Shown piece by piece: positions 5,402 through 5,847 of a stretch of DNA of 5,847 nt. The notes beneath the pieces are model-generated. The model did no database searches, had not been told where the DNA came from, and saw nothing but the letters and a program-made list of their open reading frames with translations. A program made the position numbers and the translations under genes. Source of the DNA: Candidatus Solibacter sp. (lineage in GTDB: Bacteria > Acidobacteriota > Terriglobia > Bryobacterales > Bryobacteraceae); assembly GCA_017883345.1 (NCBI GenBank), contig JADGNT010000360.1, positions 1-5,847 of the forward strand, written 5' to 3'. Numbering within the stretch: the first letter of the stretch is position 1; every line of letters starts with the position of its first letter.

Positions 5402-5847
5402 GTGCCTGGCTTAAACGACAGGTTCGAAAAACCCCACGCACTCATGCCCGGGTGACCGCTGGAAGTGGTCCGCCTTCTATGCGATAGCCGAGTTTCTTGA
5501 GTTCCCTCACCATGCGTGCGGCGCGCGTGCGTTTGGACTTGGCACTCACCGCTGGCCCCCGTTCCTCGTAGCGGACCCCCTCATGGAGGATCACCCACAG
5601 CACTCGGCAGAGTCGATGGGCGATGGCCCAGATGGCCTGCTGGTACCCCAGACGCGGCAGCAGCCGGCTGAAGGTCAACTCGAATATGCTCCCTTTGACC
5701 TTTACCGCCGATTGGGCTGCCTGATTCAGCAGCCGCCGCATGTGGCGATTGCCCTTCGGCGAGCGTGTGCTGTGCGACTCCCCTGCGCTCTCTTCATTCC
5801 CCGGACACACCCCCACCCACGAGGACAGCTTCTTCGCCGTTCGGAAA
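5402..5847 (-). mobile_element. IS110-family insertion sequence, 3' part (continues beyond window)
   Basis: The element is recognised by its transposase only. The end on the reductase side must lie between 5368 and 5441 but cannot be placed, because IS110 elements mostly lack long terminal inverted repeats and clear target duplications; 5402 is a nominal limit. The other end is outside the window. Confidence 0.6.
5442..5847 (-). CDS. IS110-family transposase, C-terminal part (5' end outside window)
   Basis: The frame is open to the window edge, giving about 134 C-terminal residues that begin FRTAKKLSSWVGVCPGNEES; family members are about 330-400 residues. This is the C-terminal transposase domain (Transposase_20 type): WVGVCPGNEESAG, then STRSPKGNRHMRRLLNQAAQ, IFELTFSRLLPRLGYQQAIW and AIAHRLCRVLWVILHEGVRYEERGP. 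The Ser of the ESAG motif aligns, by recall, with the nucleophilic serine of IS110 recombinases. The N-terminal RuvC-like DEDD domain lies outside the window. The enzyme recombines circular IS DNA into target sites, guided in studied members by a bridge RNA from the element's non-coding end. The GTG at 5816-5814 is internal, not a start. No break is seen in the visible part. Confidence 0.93.
   Translation of the reverse strand, partial: FRTAKKLSSWVGVCPGNEESAGESHSTRSPKGNRHMRRLLNQAAQSAVKVKGSIFELTFSRLLPRLGYQQAIWAIAHRLCRVLWVILHEGVRYEERGPAVSAKSKRTRAARMVRELKKLGYRIEGGPLPAVTRA

Overview
The window reads like a chromosomal segment of a GC-rich Gram-negative bacterium, most likely an acidobacterium of the Solibacter/Bryobacter type. 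That placement is an inference from the style of the MreB, aldo/keto reductase and IS110 proteins, and no database search was run. At its centre is a rod-shape operon, mreB-mreC-mreD (1378-4387). An aldo/keto reductase gene (4384-5367) is attached to it by an ATGA overlap. Both sides are accessory DNA: toxin-antitoxin and restriction-modification debris on the left, an IS110-family insertion sequence on the right.

Left flank (1-844). The 3' part of a RelE/ParE toxin gene runs rightward to 222. Six bases later it meets, tail to tail, a leftward 202-codon frame (837-229). The first ~38 residues of that frame look like the ribbon-helix-helix part of a ParD antitoxin. The rest looks like the C-terminal specificity region of a type ISP restriction-modification enzyme. 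It has no nuclease, helicase or methyltransferase, and its natural ATG (844) is one base out of frame. It is probably a fused relic.

Intergenic block (845-1377, 533 bases). I see no convincing gene. The block is rich in perfect inverted repeats: four hairpins nearly end to end at 902-982, a plausible sigma70-type promoter at 998-1026, and further hairpins at 1024-1046, 1179-1220, 1243-1259 and 1321-1350. If the promoter is real, mreB has a structured leader of about 345 bases and no Shine-Dalgarno sequence at the usual distance.

Core operon (1378-5367). MreB is the actin-like filament. MreC is the periplasmic scaffold, anchored by one membrane helix. MreD is a polytopic membrane partner. Together they guide the elongation-phase cell-wall machinery. 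MreC here carries an unusual ~190-residue Pro/Gly/Ala-rich tail with three copies of a GQGGYPLGPPGK-type unit, encoded by almost identical DNA. The fourth gene is an aldo/keto reductase that keeps Asp, Tyr and Lys of the catalytic tetrad but has Ser where His is expected. In many bacteria mrdA (PBP2) and rodA would come next; they are not in this window.

Right flank (5368-5847). A 74-base gap holds a 9-bp-stem palindrome that competes with an overlapping 7-bp stem. It is followed by the C-terminal part of an IS110-family transposase on the minus strand, cut by the window edge.
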